NCBI RefSeq assembly: GCF_007164525.1
Contig: NZ_AP019791.1
Coordinates: 1,909,501-1,973,500 of the forward strand
Length of the DNA stretch: 64,000 bases
Source of the DNA: Rubrobacter xylanophilus
GTDB lineage: Bacteria > Actinomycetota > Rubrobacteria > Rubrobacterales > Rubrobacteraceae
Direction of reading: 5' to 3'
Every line of letters begins with the position of its first letter. The stretch's first letter is position 1. The translations under genes were made by a program, and so were the position numbers. Positions 1-7,384 of the stretch are shown in pieces. The notes below the pieces were generated by a model, which saw only the letters and a program-made list of their open reading frames with translations, did no database searches and had not been told where the DNA came from.

Positions 1-63
1 GGTGATGTGGTGGACGAGCGGCCTCCGCTCCCCGAGCCTCCGCAGGGCCTCCGCGGCCCTCAC
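1..63 (-). CDS. thiM: Hydroxyethylthiazole kinase ThiM, N-terminal fragment
   Basis: Only the first 21 codons lie in the window; the gene runs off the left edge. ThiM phosphorylates 4-methyl-5-(2-hydroxyethyl)thiazole in thiamine salvage. The visible residues end in RRPLVHHIT, matching the conserved ThiM start (PLVHxITN). The GTG start overlaps the thiD stop codon as GTGA, so the two genes are translationally coupled. The short fragment limits certainty, but the motif plus position after thiD is convincing. Confidence 0.75.
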   Translation of the reverse strand, partial: MRAAEALRRLGERRPLVHHIT

Positions 64-854
64 GCCCCCACCCTCTCCAGCACGGCCCCCAGCGCGTGCA
101 CCGGGCCGGCCCCGCTCCCGATCTCGCCCAGCCCGTGGCGCACCGCCTCGGAGGCCACCAGCCGCGCCCGGCGCGCCGCCTCCTCCAGACCGAACCCCCG
201 CGCCAGGAAGCTGGCGAGCGCCGCCGAGTGGGTGCAGCCCGCCCCGTGGGTGTTCTCCGAGTCGTAGGTGGGTCCCTCTATCTCCAGGAAGCGCTCCCCG
301 TCGTAGAGGATGTCCGCCCCCGACGTCGTGTGCCCCCCGGTGACGATGACCGCCCGGGGGCCGAAGGAATGCAGCTCCCTGGCCGCCTCCCGGATGCGGT
401 CCTCGTCCACCTCCGCATCAAGCAGCGCGAACGCCTCGTTTACGTTCGGGGTTATGGCGGTGGCGAGCGGGAAGAGCTCCCGTTTGTAGGTCTCGACCGC
501 GTCGTCCTCGAGCAGCTTCGCCCCGCTCTCGGCGACCATCACCGGGTCAACCACCAGCTTCGGGATCCCGAGTCGCCGCACCGCCCCGGCGACGGCGGAG
601 ATGATCTCCGCGTTGAACAACATCCCGGTCTTGGCGGCGTCCACCCCGATGTCCTCGGCCACGGCCTCCATCTGCTCCACGGCCACCCGGGGCGGGAAGG
701 GGAAGATGCTCCTCACCCCGACGGTGTTCTGGGCGGTTATGGCCACCAGGGCGGTGGTCCCGTAGACCCCGCAGCGCAGGAAAGCCTTGAGGTCGGCCTG
801 GATGCCGGCCCCCGCTCCGGAGTCGCTGGTCGCCACGCTCATCACCCGCTTCAC
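60..854 (-). CDS. thiD: Hydroxymethylpyrimidine/phosphomethylpyrimidine kinase ThiD
   Basis: Cytosolic ribokinase-fold kinase of 264 residues that phosphorylates HMP and HMP-P for thiamine synthesis. The N-terminal substrate loop reads SDSGAGAGIQADLKAF (residues 10-25). The glycine-rich anion hole with catalytic Cys and Asp positions appears as NTHGAGCTHSAAL near residue 205. Length is normal for the family. The GTG start follows a GGAGGTG ribosome site by 8 bases. It is the middle gene of a thiT-thiD-thiM run; the riboswitch upstream of thiT probably controls all three. The usual AGSDSGGGAG motif is slightly altered to ATSDSGAGAG. Confidence 0.93.
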   Translation of the reverse strand: MKRVMSVATSDSGAGAGIQADLKAFLRCGVYGTTALVAITAQNTVGVRSIFPFPPRVAVEQMEAVAEDIGVDAAKTGMLFNAEIISAVAGAVRRLGIPKLVVDPVMVAESGAKLLEDDAVETYKRELFPLATAITPNVNEAFALLDAEVDEDRIREAARELHSFGPRAVIVTGGHTTSGADILYDGERFLEIEGPTYDSENTHGAGCTHSAALASFLARGFGLEEAARRARLVASEAVRHGLGEIGSGAGPVHALGAVLERVGA

Positions 855-985
855 CTGATTCCACCTCCGTTTTTCTCCGGTCCCTTCAGTACCGTTCTCC
901 TGTCGGGAGGCTCAATAAAGATCCCCCGCACCCCTTGAACCAGAGGTGCCGCTCTGGAAGTTCTGCGACCCCAACGGTTTCTCCT

Positions 986-1525
986 CTAGACGAACCCGGG
1001 GCGCCCGCCCCGCCCGACACCCTCCAGCGCCCGCAGCAGGGCCAAGACGAGGACCAGAGCCACGATCATGCTCGGCGCCAGGTAGGCGGCGTTGTACGCC
1101 GCAGAGTAGAAGTATGGGTTCCAGCCTTCCGGGGCGTAGGAGGCGAAGAAGGCGACCCCCGAGATGAAGTGGCACACAAAACGGGTAAGGACGGCAGCGA
1201 CCGTGCCGGCGACCGCCCCGCGCGCGGTGGGTGCGAAGAACCCCGCAACCCCGAGCGCCCCGAAGGCCAGCGGGTAGTCGAAGAGAAGCTGCACCGGATG
1301 CACCACGTACGGTTCGACCGCCAGGTCCAGCAGGCCGTAGACCGCCCCCGCGACCATCCCCACCCAGGGACCCCGGCGCAGCGCCAGGAGGATCAAGGGG
1401 ATCATCTCCAGCGAGATGGAGCCCCCGAACGGCATCTGGAAGACTTTTATCAGGCCCAGAACGAAGGCCAGGGCCACAGCCAGCCCCGCCTCGGCCAGCA
1501 CCCGGACGTCCCTGAAAGCACCCAC
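986..1525 (-). CDS. thiT: Thiamine transporter ThiT (ECF S-component)
   Basis: Integral membrane protein of 179 residues, the substrate-binding subunit of an energy-coupling-factor thiamine importer. It has about six hydrophobic segments and the family hallmarks: an early LIKVFQMPFGGSISLEMIPL stretch, RRGPWVGMVAGAVYGLLDL, and the thiamine-site region GVAFFASYAPEGWNPYFYS. I chose the GTG at 1525 because no other in-frame start lies close; a GGAAGGAGG ribosome site precedes it by 11 bases. The upstream TPP riboswitch independently supports a thiamine role. The shared ECF ATPase and EcfT subunits are not in this window. Confidence 0.9.
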   Translation of the reverse strand: MGAFRDVRVLAEAGLAVALAFVLGLIKVFQMPFGGSISLEMIPLILLALRRGPWVGMVAGAVYGLLDLAVEPYVVHPVQLLFDYPLAFGALGVAGFFAPTARGAVAGTVAAVLTRFVCHFISGVAFFASYAPEGWNPYFYSAAYNAAYLAPSMIVALVLVLALLRALEGVGRGGRPGFV

Positions 1526-1577
1526 TCGTAGCGCATCCTCCTTCCACCGAGCGGGGATGCGCCGGCGAAGCCATCGA

Positions 1578-1662
1578 GCATCTCCCTGCGCCGGCATTAC
1601 CCGGATCAGGTTCAACGGGTCGGCACCAACACGGCGCCCTCTCAGCCTCGCGGCTCCCCGGT
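1578..1662 (-). promoter_or_regulatory. TPP riboswitch (THI element)
   Basis: On the minus strand the leader of thiT contains the two conserved THI-box cores: GGGGAGCC...GGCTGAGAGGG and, after a short hairpin, ACCCGTTGAACCTGATCC continuing into GGGTAATGCCGGCGCAGGGA. Order and spacing fit the pyrimidine- and pyrophosphate-sensing arms. No clear terminator hairpin separates it from the thiT ribosome site, so control of translation initiation is likely. Expected effect is repression of thiT-thiD-thiM by thiamine pyrophosphate. Confidence 0.96.
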
Positions 1663-1686
1663 CTACTCTTCCCTTGCCCCCAGAGC

Positions 1687-2232
1687 TTACCCCGGTCCCC
1701 GATCCCCCGCAACCCAGAGCAGCCCGAGGACCGAAGCGGCGTCCGTGATGCCGCCGGAGAGCGCCAGCCCGAGCGCCTCCCCCAGCGGCACCCGCACCAC
1801 CTCTATGAACTCCGTCGGTTCGGGATGCGGCCCCCGACCGTCCCGCACCGCCCGGCAGGCGAAAAGATGACACACCTCGGTGCTGCGCCCGGTGCTGGTG
1901 TGTACGGAGACGAGGTGCTCGAGCCCTTCGGCCCGGTAGCCGGTCTCCTCGAAGAGCTCCCGTTCGGCGGCCTCGCGCGGCTCCTCCCCGGCATCGACCG
2001 CCCCGCTCGGCAACTCCAGCGTGAAGCCCCCGAGCGGCTGCCGCCACTGCCGCACCAGCACCACCTCCCCCTCCCCCGTGACGGGCACCACCGAGGCGAA
2101 CCCGCCGCTCTCCATGACGCCGTACTCGATGACGCGCCCGTCGGGAAGCTTCACCCGGTCCAGCCGAAAGGTGAACCACGGGCTGCGGTGCAGATAGTCC
2201 CGCCCCAGCGTGCGCCACTCCTTACCCGCCAT
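1687..2232 (-). CDS. Nudix hydrolase, ADP-ribose pyrophosphatase type
   Basis: Cytosolic Nudix enzyme of 181 residues, most like ADP-ribose/sugar-nucleotide pyrophosphatases, which cleave ADP-ribose to AMP and ribose 5-phosphate. The Nudix box (Gx5Ex7REUxEExGU) is complete at about residues 77-99, beginning GAVDAGEEP and ending RELFEETGY. The N-terminal strand region (KLPDGRVIEYGVMESGGFASVV) and VLVRQWRQPLGGFTLELPSG match this subfamily. The ATG start sits just below the T-tract of a terminator for the upstream ferredoxin gene, so it probably has its own or leaky transcription. Exact substrate cannot be fixed from sequence. Confidence 0.88.
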   Translation of the reverse strand: MAGKEWRTLGRDYLHRSPWFTFRLDRVKLPDGRVIEYGVMESGGFASVVPVTGEGEVVLVRQWRQPLGGFTLELPSGAVDAGEEPREAAERELFEETGYRAEGLEHLVSVHTSTGRSTEVCHLFACRAVRDGRGPHPEPTEFIEVVRVPLGEALGLALSGGITDAASVLGLLWVAGDRGPG

Positions 2233-2237
2233 GCCGC

Positions 2238-2274
2238 AAAAAGTATAAGAGGGGCCGGTCTCTCCGGCCCCTCT
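2238..2274 (-). terminator. Rho-independent terminator after fdxA
   Basis: An uninterrupted 11-bp GC-rich stem (AGAGGGGCCGG paired with CCGGCCCCTCT, 5-base loop) is followed on the minus strand by TATACTTTTT. It lies 30 bases past the ferredoxin stop codon and immediately before the Nudix start, so it should isolate the two genes. Confidence 0.88.
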
Positions 2275-2303
2275 TCTCTTCGGAGACCCCTCTCGCGCCC
2301 CGA

Positions 2304-2543
2304 CTAGGTGAGGCCGAAGAACTCCTGGGCCTTGGTGACGTACTGCTGCATGTCCTCCGGCACCTCGTCCTCCGGGTAGATCGCCTCCACCGGGCACTCC
2401 GGCTCGCACGCTCCGCAGTCGATGCACTCCTCCGGATTGATCATGAAGTGCTCCCCGCCGTCGTAGATGCAGTCGACGGGGCAGACCTCCACGCAGCTCT
2501 GGTCCTTGGTCCCGATGCACGGCTCGGTGATGACGTACGTCAT
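2304..2543 (-). CDS. fdxA: 7Fe ferredoxin (FdxA type)
   Basis: Small acidic electron carrier of 79 residues with one [3Fe-4S] and one [4Fe-4S] cluster, the usual actinobacterial low-potential ferredoxin. Cys9, Cys17 and Cys21 (CX7CX3CP) form the first site; the second is the classical [12 protein letters not shown] near residues 40-51. The ATG follows a GAGGAGGAAGG ribosome site. The gene is monocistronic: it has its own extended -10 promoter, an upstream palindrome of Crp/Fnr type and a strong terminator downstream. Redox partners are not identifiable here. Confidence 0.95.
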   Translation of the reverse strand: MTYVITEPCIGTKDQSCVEVCPVDCIYDGGEHFMINPEECIDCGACEPECPVEAIYPEDEVPEDMQQYVTKAQEFFGLT

Positions 2544-2586
2544 CTTACACCTTCCTCCTCTCGCAGCTCCTGCTCCTCTGAGCCGC

Positions 2587-2615
2587 TTTATACCAGCGGC
2601 CAAACGGAAGGACCA
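2587..2615 (-). promoter_or_regulatory. Predicted fdxA promoter (extended -10)
   Basis: On the minus strand TGGTATAAA gives an extended -10 (TATAAA at 2592-2587) and a weak -35 TGGTCC lies 17 bases upstream. The predicted start of transcription is near 2580, 37 bases before the ferredoxin ATG. The weak -35 suits an activator-dependent promoter. Confidence 0.55.
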
Positions 2616-2640
2616 TAACCCGTTGACCGGCATCATCATC

Positions 2641-2662
2641 GCCCATGACGCGCGTCATGGGC
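2641..2662. promoter_or_regulatory. 22-bp perfect palindrome, candidate Crp/Fnr-family site
   Basis: GCCCATGACGC and its exact reverse complement abut, giving ATGAC-N4-GTCAT in the centre, equivalent to the TGA-N6-TCA core of Crp/Fnr operators. Its centre lies at about -71.5 from the predicted fdxA start, a classical class I activator position. It sits between the Crp/Fnr gene and fdxA. No T-tract follows on either strand, so a terminator is less likely. A second weaker repeat, ATCAA-N9-TTGAT, lies at 2676-2694. Confidence 0.5.
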
Positions 2663-2705
2663 AGGTGTGATGCAGATCAAAAACAGTTCTTGATGCGAAC
2701 CGTTC

Positions 2706-3461
2706 TCAGGTGCGAGCCCGCAGTTCGGAGGGTTTGAGGATGGTGATGGTGCGCCCCTCCAGGTCCAGGATCCCCTCTCGGGCGAGCCGGCTCAGGGCCC
2801 GGGAGAGGGCTTCCCGGGAGATACCGGTAGCCTCGGCCATCTCCTGGCGGGAGAGGGAGGGTTCGAAGACGACGCCCTGCTTGGTCACCCGGCCCTCTTC
2901 GGTCGCCAGCCGCAGCAGCATGCGGGCCACGCGCTGGGGGGCGCTGTGGAAGACCAGGTCGGAGACGAGGTCTTCGAGCTCGCGGATGCGGGAGGCCAGG
3001 GCCTTCGAGAGCCGGAGGGAGGCCTCCGGGAAGCGGCACATGATCTCCACGAGGTCGTCCCGGAAGACGGCGTAGAGGCTGCAGTCGGTCAGGGCGGTGG
3101 CGCCGTGGCTCTGGGGTCGCCCCTCCAGCGCGGCGTCCAGCCCGAGCACCGCTCCGTCGCCCAGCACGCCCAGGATCTGGTCCCGCGGCTTGCGGCCGCT
3201 GAAGGAGCGGAAGAGCTTCACCCGGCCCTCGCGGACGAAGTAGACGGCCCCCGAGGGTTCGCCCTCGCGGTAGAGCGGGGTGCCGGCCCCGATCTCCAGC
3301 ACCTCCGCGGCTATTGCCAGGGCCTGGAACACCCCCTCGTCGAGCCCGGAGAGCAGCTCGAACTCCTGCAGCCCTTCCAGCTTGGTCAGGTGCTGGACCG
3401 CCCGGCAGCGGGCCCCGGGGAGCTGGGCCCAGGAAGGGGGGGCGTTATCACCGTACACCAC
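2706..3461 (-). CDS. Crp/Fnr-family transcriptional regulator
   Basis: Protein of 251 residues with an N-terminal cyclic-nucleotide-binding-type beta-roll (about 30-145; GTPLYREGEPSGAVYFVREGRVKLFRS) and a C-terminal winged helix-turn-helix (about 190-240; LSRQEMAEATGISREALSRALSRL). The effector pocket lacks a clear RS pair for cAMP, and the N-terminus lacks the multi-Cys cluster of FNR, so the signal is unknown. The GTG start has a GGGAGG ribosome site 6 bases upstream. The neighbouring palindrome before fdxA is a plausible target, suggesting redox or energy control. Confidence 0.88.
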   Translation of the reverse strand: MVYGDNAPPSWAQLPGARCRAVQHLTKLEGLQEFELLSGLDEGVFQALAIAAEVLEIGAGTPLYREGEPSGAVYFVREGRVKLFRSFSGRKPRDQILGVLGDGAVLGLDAALEGRPQSHGATALTDCSLYAVFRDDLVEIMCRFPEASLRLSKALASRIRELEDLVSDLVFHSAPQRVARMLLRLATEEGRVTKQGVVFEPSLSRQEMAEATGISREALSRALSRLAREGILDLEGRTITILKPSELRART

Positions 3462-3559
3462 GGCCGGCCTCCCGTGTGGGGGGATTCTCCATAGGTTCTT
3501 TATACGCCAAGCGCCGCTGCTTTGCAGGTGACGGAGGGCACGACCGCGAGGAGTCTTCT

Positions 3560-4972
3560 TCAGCGGCCGGCTTTGGATCGGGGTGGGCGGCCGCGCACCA
3601 GGCTCGCCAGCACCCCCAGCAGACAGACCGCCGCGGCGAAGTAGAAGGCGTCGTGGATGGCCGGGATCAGGGCCTCCCGCCGGGGGGCGTCATGGGGGAG
3701 CCTCTGCAGGTGGTGCTGCAGGCGGGAGGCCAGGATGGCGCTGCTCGCGGCCACCCCGAGCATCTGGCCCGTGATCCTCATCTGGGCGATCATCCCGGAG
3801 GCCGTCCCGAGGCGGGGGCGGGGCACGGAGCCCAGGATGGAGCTCTGGTTCGGGCTGTTGAAGAGGCCCATGCCGAACCCGATCACCACGAGCCGCCACA
3901 CCACCTCCCATCCCCCGGAGTCCCCGTCGAGCCGGGTGAGCAGGAACAGCCCGAGCGCGGCGCAGGCCAGCCCGGCGCTGGCCAGCAGCCGGCCGCCGAT
4001 CCGGTCGGAGAGCGCGCCGCTGAAGGGAGAGACCACCAGCGTGGTGAGCGAGAGGGGCGTCATGAGCAGCCCGGCCTGCAAGGCAGAGAGACCCTGTCCC
4101 CGCTGCAGAAAGAACGGCATGAGAAAGGTGGCCGAGAGCAGGGCGACGAAGGTCACCAGCAGGCTCAAATTTCCCGCGGAGAAGGCGCGGATGGCGAAGA
4201 GCCGCAGATCGAAGAGGGGCTGCGGGGAGCGCAGCTCGACGGCGACGAAGGCCGCGGCGAAGGCAGCCGCCAAGGCGAAGAGGCCCAGCGTGAAGGGGCT
4301 CGCCCAGCCCCAGCCTCCGCCCTCGGCCAGCGCCAGCAGGAGGCACAGGAGCATCCCTCCCGCCAGCAGGGCCCCCGCGGGATCGAAGCGCTGGTCGGCC
4401 CCTCCGCCGGCGCGCGGGAGGATCCGCCAGGTCCAGGGTATCCCCACCAGGCCTATGGGCAAATTCAGAAAGAAGATCCAACGCCACGAGAGCCACTCGG
4501 CTATGAAACCGCCGAGGGTCGGCCCGAGCGCCAGCCCGAAGGAGACGCTCATGGCGTTGACGCCCAGGGCCCTGCCCAGCCGGGAAGGCGGGAAGGCTGC
4601 GGTGACGATGGCGGGACCGACGGCCTGCACCGCGGCCGCCCCCACCCCCTGCAGCGCCCGCAGCACGACCATGCTCGCCAGTCCCCCGGAGAGGCCGCAG
4701 AGCGTCCCGGCGGCGGTGAAGAGCGCGAGCCCGGAGAGGTAGACTCTCCGGTAGCCGGCCACTTCGCCGAGGCGGCCGAAGGTCAGCAGCAGGGTCCCGG
4801 TGGCCAGCAGGTAGGAGATGACGACCCACTCCACGTCCGCCACCCCGACCCCGAAGTCCCCGGCTATGACCGGCAGGGAGATGTTGACGATGCTGGTGTT
4901 CAGCGTCGCCATGAACGTCCCCACGGAGACCGCGGAGAGGACCAACCAGCCCCGCTCTACCCGAGAGGCCAT
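3560..4972 (-). CDS. MFS drug/H+ antiporter, DHA2 (14-TM) family
   Basis: Polytopic inner-membrane exporter of about 470 residues with roughly 14 hydrophobic segments. It carries the DHA2 motif C-type sequence ALGPTLGGFIAEWLSWRWIFFLNLPIG in TM5 and the motif D1-like TLNTSIVNISLPVIAGDFG in TM1. Family members expel hydrophobic drugs or cations. The start is uncertain: ATG 4972 places the conserved core right at the N-terminus but lacks a ribosome site; a GTG at 5059 would add 29 residues, also without one. It is divergent from the SDR gene at 5137. Substrate unknown. Confidence 0.85.
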   Translation of the reverse strand: MASRVERGWLVLSAVSVGTFMATLNTSIVNISLPVIAGDFGVGVADVEWVVISYLLATGTLLLTFGRLGEVAGYRRVYLSGLALFTAAGTLCGLSGGLASMVVLRALQGVGAAAVQAVGPAIVTAAFPPSRLGRALGVNAMSVSFGLALGPTLGGFIAEWLSWRWIFFLNLPIGLVGIPWTWRILPRAGGGADQRFDPAGALLAGGMLLCLLLALAEGGGWGWASPFTLGLFALAAAFAAAFVAVELRSPQPLFDLRLFAIRAFSAGNLSLLVTFVALLSATFLMPFFLQRGQGLSALQAGLLMTPLSLTTLVVSPFSGALSDRIGGRLLASAGLACAALGLFLLTRLDGDSGGWEVVWRLVVIGFGMGLFNSPNQSSILGSVPRPRLGTASGMIAQMRITGQMLGVAASSAILASRLQHHLQRLPHDAPRREALIPAIHDAFYFAAAVCLLGVLASLVRGRPPRSKAGR

Positions 4973-5136
4973 CAGCCCGGGGAGGGGGGTTTCAAGACCG
5001 CCGGCATCATGAGAGGGACTGTACTCCCGCGCCCCACGGGCTGCACGGAAGGGTTTCACGCGCAGGCTCGCGCAGCTGGTATCGTTTAGGGTTCCTCAGC
5101 AGGCAAAGGGACGAGCACAGGGGAGGTCTCTGGAAG

Positions 5137-5844
5137 ATGCTCGAAGGCAAGGTGGCACTCGTGACCGGCGCCAGCCAGGGGCTCGGGCGGGCCCTCGCGC
5201 TGGCCTACGCCCGAGCCGGCGCCCGGCTGGCCATAAACGCCCGCCGCGAGGAGAGCATTCGGCCGGTGGCCGAGGAGATAGCCCGGGTCGGGGGGCAGGT
5301 GCTGGCCGTGGCCGCCGACGTCTCCCGGAGCGCGGACGTGGAAAGGTTCGTGGGGGAGGCGGTCGAGCGCTTCGGCCGGATAGACATCCTGGTCAACAAC
5401 GCCGGCCTCCTGGGCCCCCGGGTACCGATCGTCGAGTACCCCGAGGATGAGTGGCGCCGGGTCATAGACGTGAACCTGACCGGGGCCTTCCTCGTCTCCA
5501 GGGCCGCCATCCCCCACATGCCGCCGGGCTCCTCGATCATCAACGTGGTGAGCGGGGTCAGCGTGGAGGGCCGCCCCCGGTGGGGCGCCTACTCGGTGAG
5601 CAAGTTCGGCCTGGAGGGACTCACCCAGATCCTGGCCGCCGAGCTCGAGGACCGCGGCATCCGGGTCAACGCCGTGGACCCCGGCGGGATGCGCACCAAG
5701 ATGCGGGCGGCGGCCTACCCGGAGGAGGATCCGATGAGCCGCATCCCCCCCGAGGAGAACGTGGGCGTCTTCCTGCACCTCTCCTCCGAGGAGTCGCGCG
5801 GGGTGACCGGGCAGCGGTTCAAGGCCCAGGAGTTCGGACGCTAG
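5137..5844 (+). CDS. SDR-family oxidoreductase
   Basis: Classical short-chain dehydrogenase/reductase of 235 residues. Visible features are the cofactor loop TGASQGLG (residues 10-17), NNAG near 88-91, catalytic Ser in NVVSGVS, and YSVSK (Tyr/Lys) near 150. The C-terminus is shorter than in typical SDRs. ATG preceded by GGGGAGG. It ends 3 bases from the convergently transcribed sortase. Substrate cannot be assigned. Confidence 0.88.
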   Translation: MLEGKVALVTGASQGLGRALALAYARAGARLAINARREESIRPVAEEIARVGGQVLAVAADVSRSADVERFVGEAVERFGRIDILVNNAGLLGPRVPIVEYPEDEWRRVIDVNLTGAFLVSRAAIPHMPPGSSIINVVSGVSVEGRPRWGAYSVSKFGLEGLTQILAAELEDRGIRVNAVDPGGMRTKMRAAAYPEEDPMSRIPPEENVGVFLHLSSEESRGVTGQRFKAQEFGR

Positions 5845-5847
5845 GGG

Positions 5848-6483
5848 TCAGGCGACCTCCACCAGCTCGGCCTGCACGATGATCCGCTGGGAGTAGTCGG
5901 GCAGGGTGCAGGTCTGGAGGGTCAGGATGTTCCTGCCGGGGACGGGCTCGGTCACCGAGAGGTTCGAAGGGTCGACCACGAACTCCCTGAAGACCTCGTA
6001 AGTATATCTGGTACCGCTGGCATCGGTGACGTAGATCCTGTCCCCGTCCTCGAGCTTGTCCAAGTCGTAGAAGGCCAGGAAGCTGTCGGTGCCGGGGTAG
6101 CCCAGCCGGTGGCCGGCGATGTATACGTTTGCCTCCTGCTCCCAAGGGAAGCCGGTGCCCTGGAGGTGGATAGCCTTGTGGGAATCCAGCGCCTCGGTGT
6201 CCGATCCCGGCACCGTCGGCACCACCGCGTCCTCCACCCGGCTCATCGCCGGGATCGTGAGCTTAAGGGTCTTGTCTTCGGGGCCGCCGGAGACGGGCTC
6301 CCCGCTGCCCAGGTTGGGCACGTTGAAGCCGCCCGGGTCGCTGCTGTTGGTCGCCAGGCTGCCCAGGTTCGCGGCGAAGAAGAAGGAGGCGACGAGGGCT
6401 ATGCCCGCGGCGATCATGGCCAGGCTCAAGAGGCTGGTGAGGAGGCTCTTCAGGCGCGACTTTCTGTAGTTGTATTTCTTCAC
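5848..6483 (-). CDS. Sortase-family transpeptidase
   Basis: Membrane-anchored cysteine transpeptidase of 211 residues. An N-terminal signal-anchor helix covers about residues 14-40 after a basic start (VKKYNYRKSRLK). The sortase barrel shows the catalytic His in VYIAGHRLGYPG, the Cys in LTLQTCTLPDYSQR and the Arg six residues later. Such enzymes attach LPxTG-like proteins to peptidoglycan or build pili. No sorted substrate or pilin is encoded nearby, so this may be a housekeeping sortase; I could not decide its class. The GTG start lacks a strong ribosome site. Confidence 0.87.
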   Translation of the reverse strand: MKKYNYRKSRLKSLLTSLLSLAMIAAGIALVASFFFAANLGSLATNSSDPGGFNVPNLGSGEPVSGGPEDKTLKLTIPAMSRVEDAVVPTVPGSDTEALDSHKAIHLQGTGFPWEQEANVYIAGHRLGYPGTDSFLAFYDLDKLEDGDRIYVTDASGTRYTYEVFREFVVDPSNLSVTEPVPGRNILTLQTCTLPDYSQRIIVQAELVEVA

Positions 6484-6511
6484 GATCCGGTGATTGTACC
6501 AGCCCGGGGGA

Positions 6512-7384
6512 TCAGCGCTCGGCCGGCAGATCCTCCCGAACGCCCCACTCGTTCCAGGAACCGTCGTAGTTGGAGAGGTTCCGGTATCCCAGCCGGTGCA
6601 GGACGAACAGGGGGACCGTGGCCGCGACCCCGCCGTTGCAGTAGGCGACGACGGGGGCGTCGCGGTCGTCGGGCACCCCGGCCTCTCGCACCCGGCGCTC
6701 CAGCTCTCCGAGCGGCAGGAAACCGCCCCGCTCGGGGTCGAGGAGGCCGTCGGCGTGCAGGTGCGCGGCCCCGGGGATGCGCCCGGCCCTCCCCTCGCCC
6801 CGGGCGACATCGCCGGCGTACTGGCCCGCATCGCGGGCGTCGAGGATCAGGGCCTCCCCGCTCCGGCTCAGACCGAGCACCTCCTCGGCCTGCTTTCTCC
6901 ACTCTGGACGCGGGCGGGGGGTGAAGGAGGCGCGGGCGGGATGCGGGACCTCGCGGGTCGTCGGCCGCCCCTCGGCCACCCACCGGTTCCACCCGCCGTC
7001 GAGGACCGAGACGGCGTCGTGACCGTAGTAGACGAGCGCCCACCAGAGGCGGGTGGCGAACTGACCACCCGCGTGGTCGTAGACGACGACGCGGGTCTCG
7101 TCCCCGATGCCGCGGGAGGCCATCGCCTCCGCGAAGCGCTCGGGCGGAGCCACCTGGACGGGGACCGGGTCGTCGGGGTCAGTGATGTCGCGGGTCCAGT
7201 CCACGTAGACGGCCCCGGGGACGTGCGAGCGCTCGTACTCCTCGCGGGCGCCCAGGTACTCGGCCTCCTGCCGCCCCTCCCCCACCATCCGCTTCCTCAC
7301 GTAGCCCCGGATGTCCACCACGCGCAGGAGCGGGTCGTCCAGGTGCTCCTCCAGCCAGGCGGTGCCGACGAGCGGGTCGCTCAC
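6512..7384 (-). CDS. Two-domain rhodanese-type sulfurtransferase
   Basis: Thiosulfate or 3-mercaptopyruvate sulfurtransferase of 290 residues with tandem rhodanese domains. The N-terminal domain (about 5-140; VVDIRGY, HVPGAVYVDW) has Asp-His at its former active loop and is inactive. The C-terminal domain carries the catalytic loop CNGGVAA in VVAYCNGGVAATVPLFVL near residue 240. The CxGGxxA loop is closer to thiosulfate sulfurtransferases than to MST (CGSGVTA). The GTG start overlaps the CCA-enzyme stop as GTGA, indicating translational coupling. Confidence 0.9.
   Translation of the reverse strand: MSDPLVGTAWLEEHLDDPLLRVVDIRGYVRKRMVGEGRQEAEYLGAREEYERSHVPGAVYVDWTRDITDPDDPVPVQVAPPERFAEAMASRGIGDETRVVVYDHAGGQFATRLWWALVYYGHDAVSVLDGGWNRWVAEGRPTTREVPHPARASFTPRPRPEWRKQAEEVLGLSRSGEALILDARDAGQYAGDVARGEGRAGRIPGAAHLHADGLLDPERGGFLPLGELERRVREAGVPDDRDAPVVAYCNGGVAATVPLFVLHRLGYRNLSNYDGSWNEWGVREDLPAER

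Noticed and set aside
940-957. Short hairpin CCAGAG-N6-CTCTGG between thiT and thiD
   Set aside because: Six pairs only and no T-tract. It does not support a terminator, and thiT-thiD probably remain one transcript.
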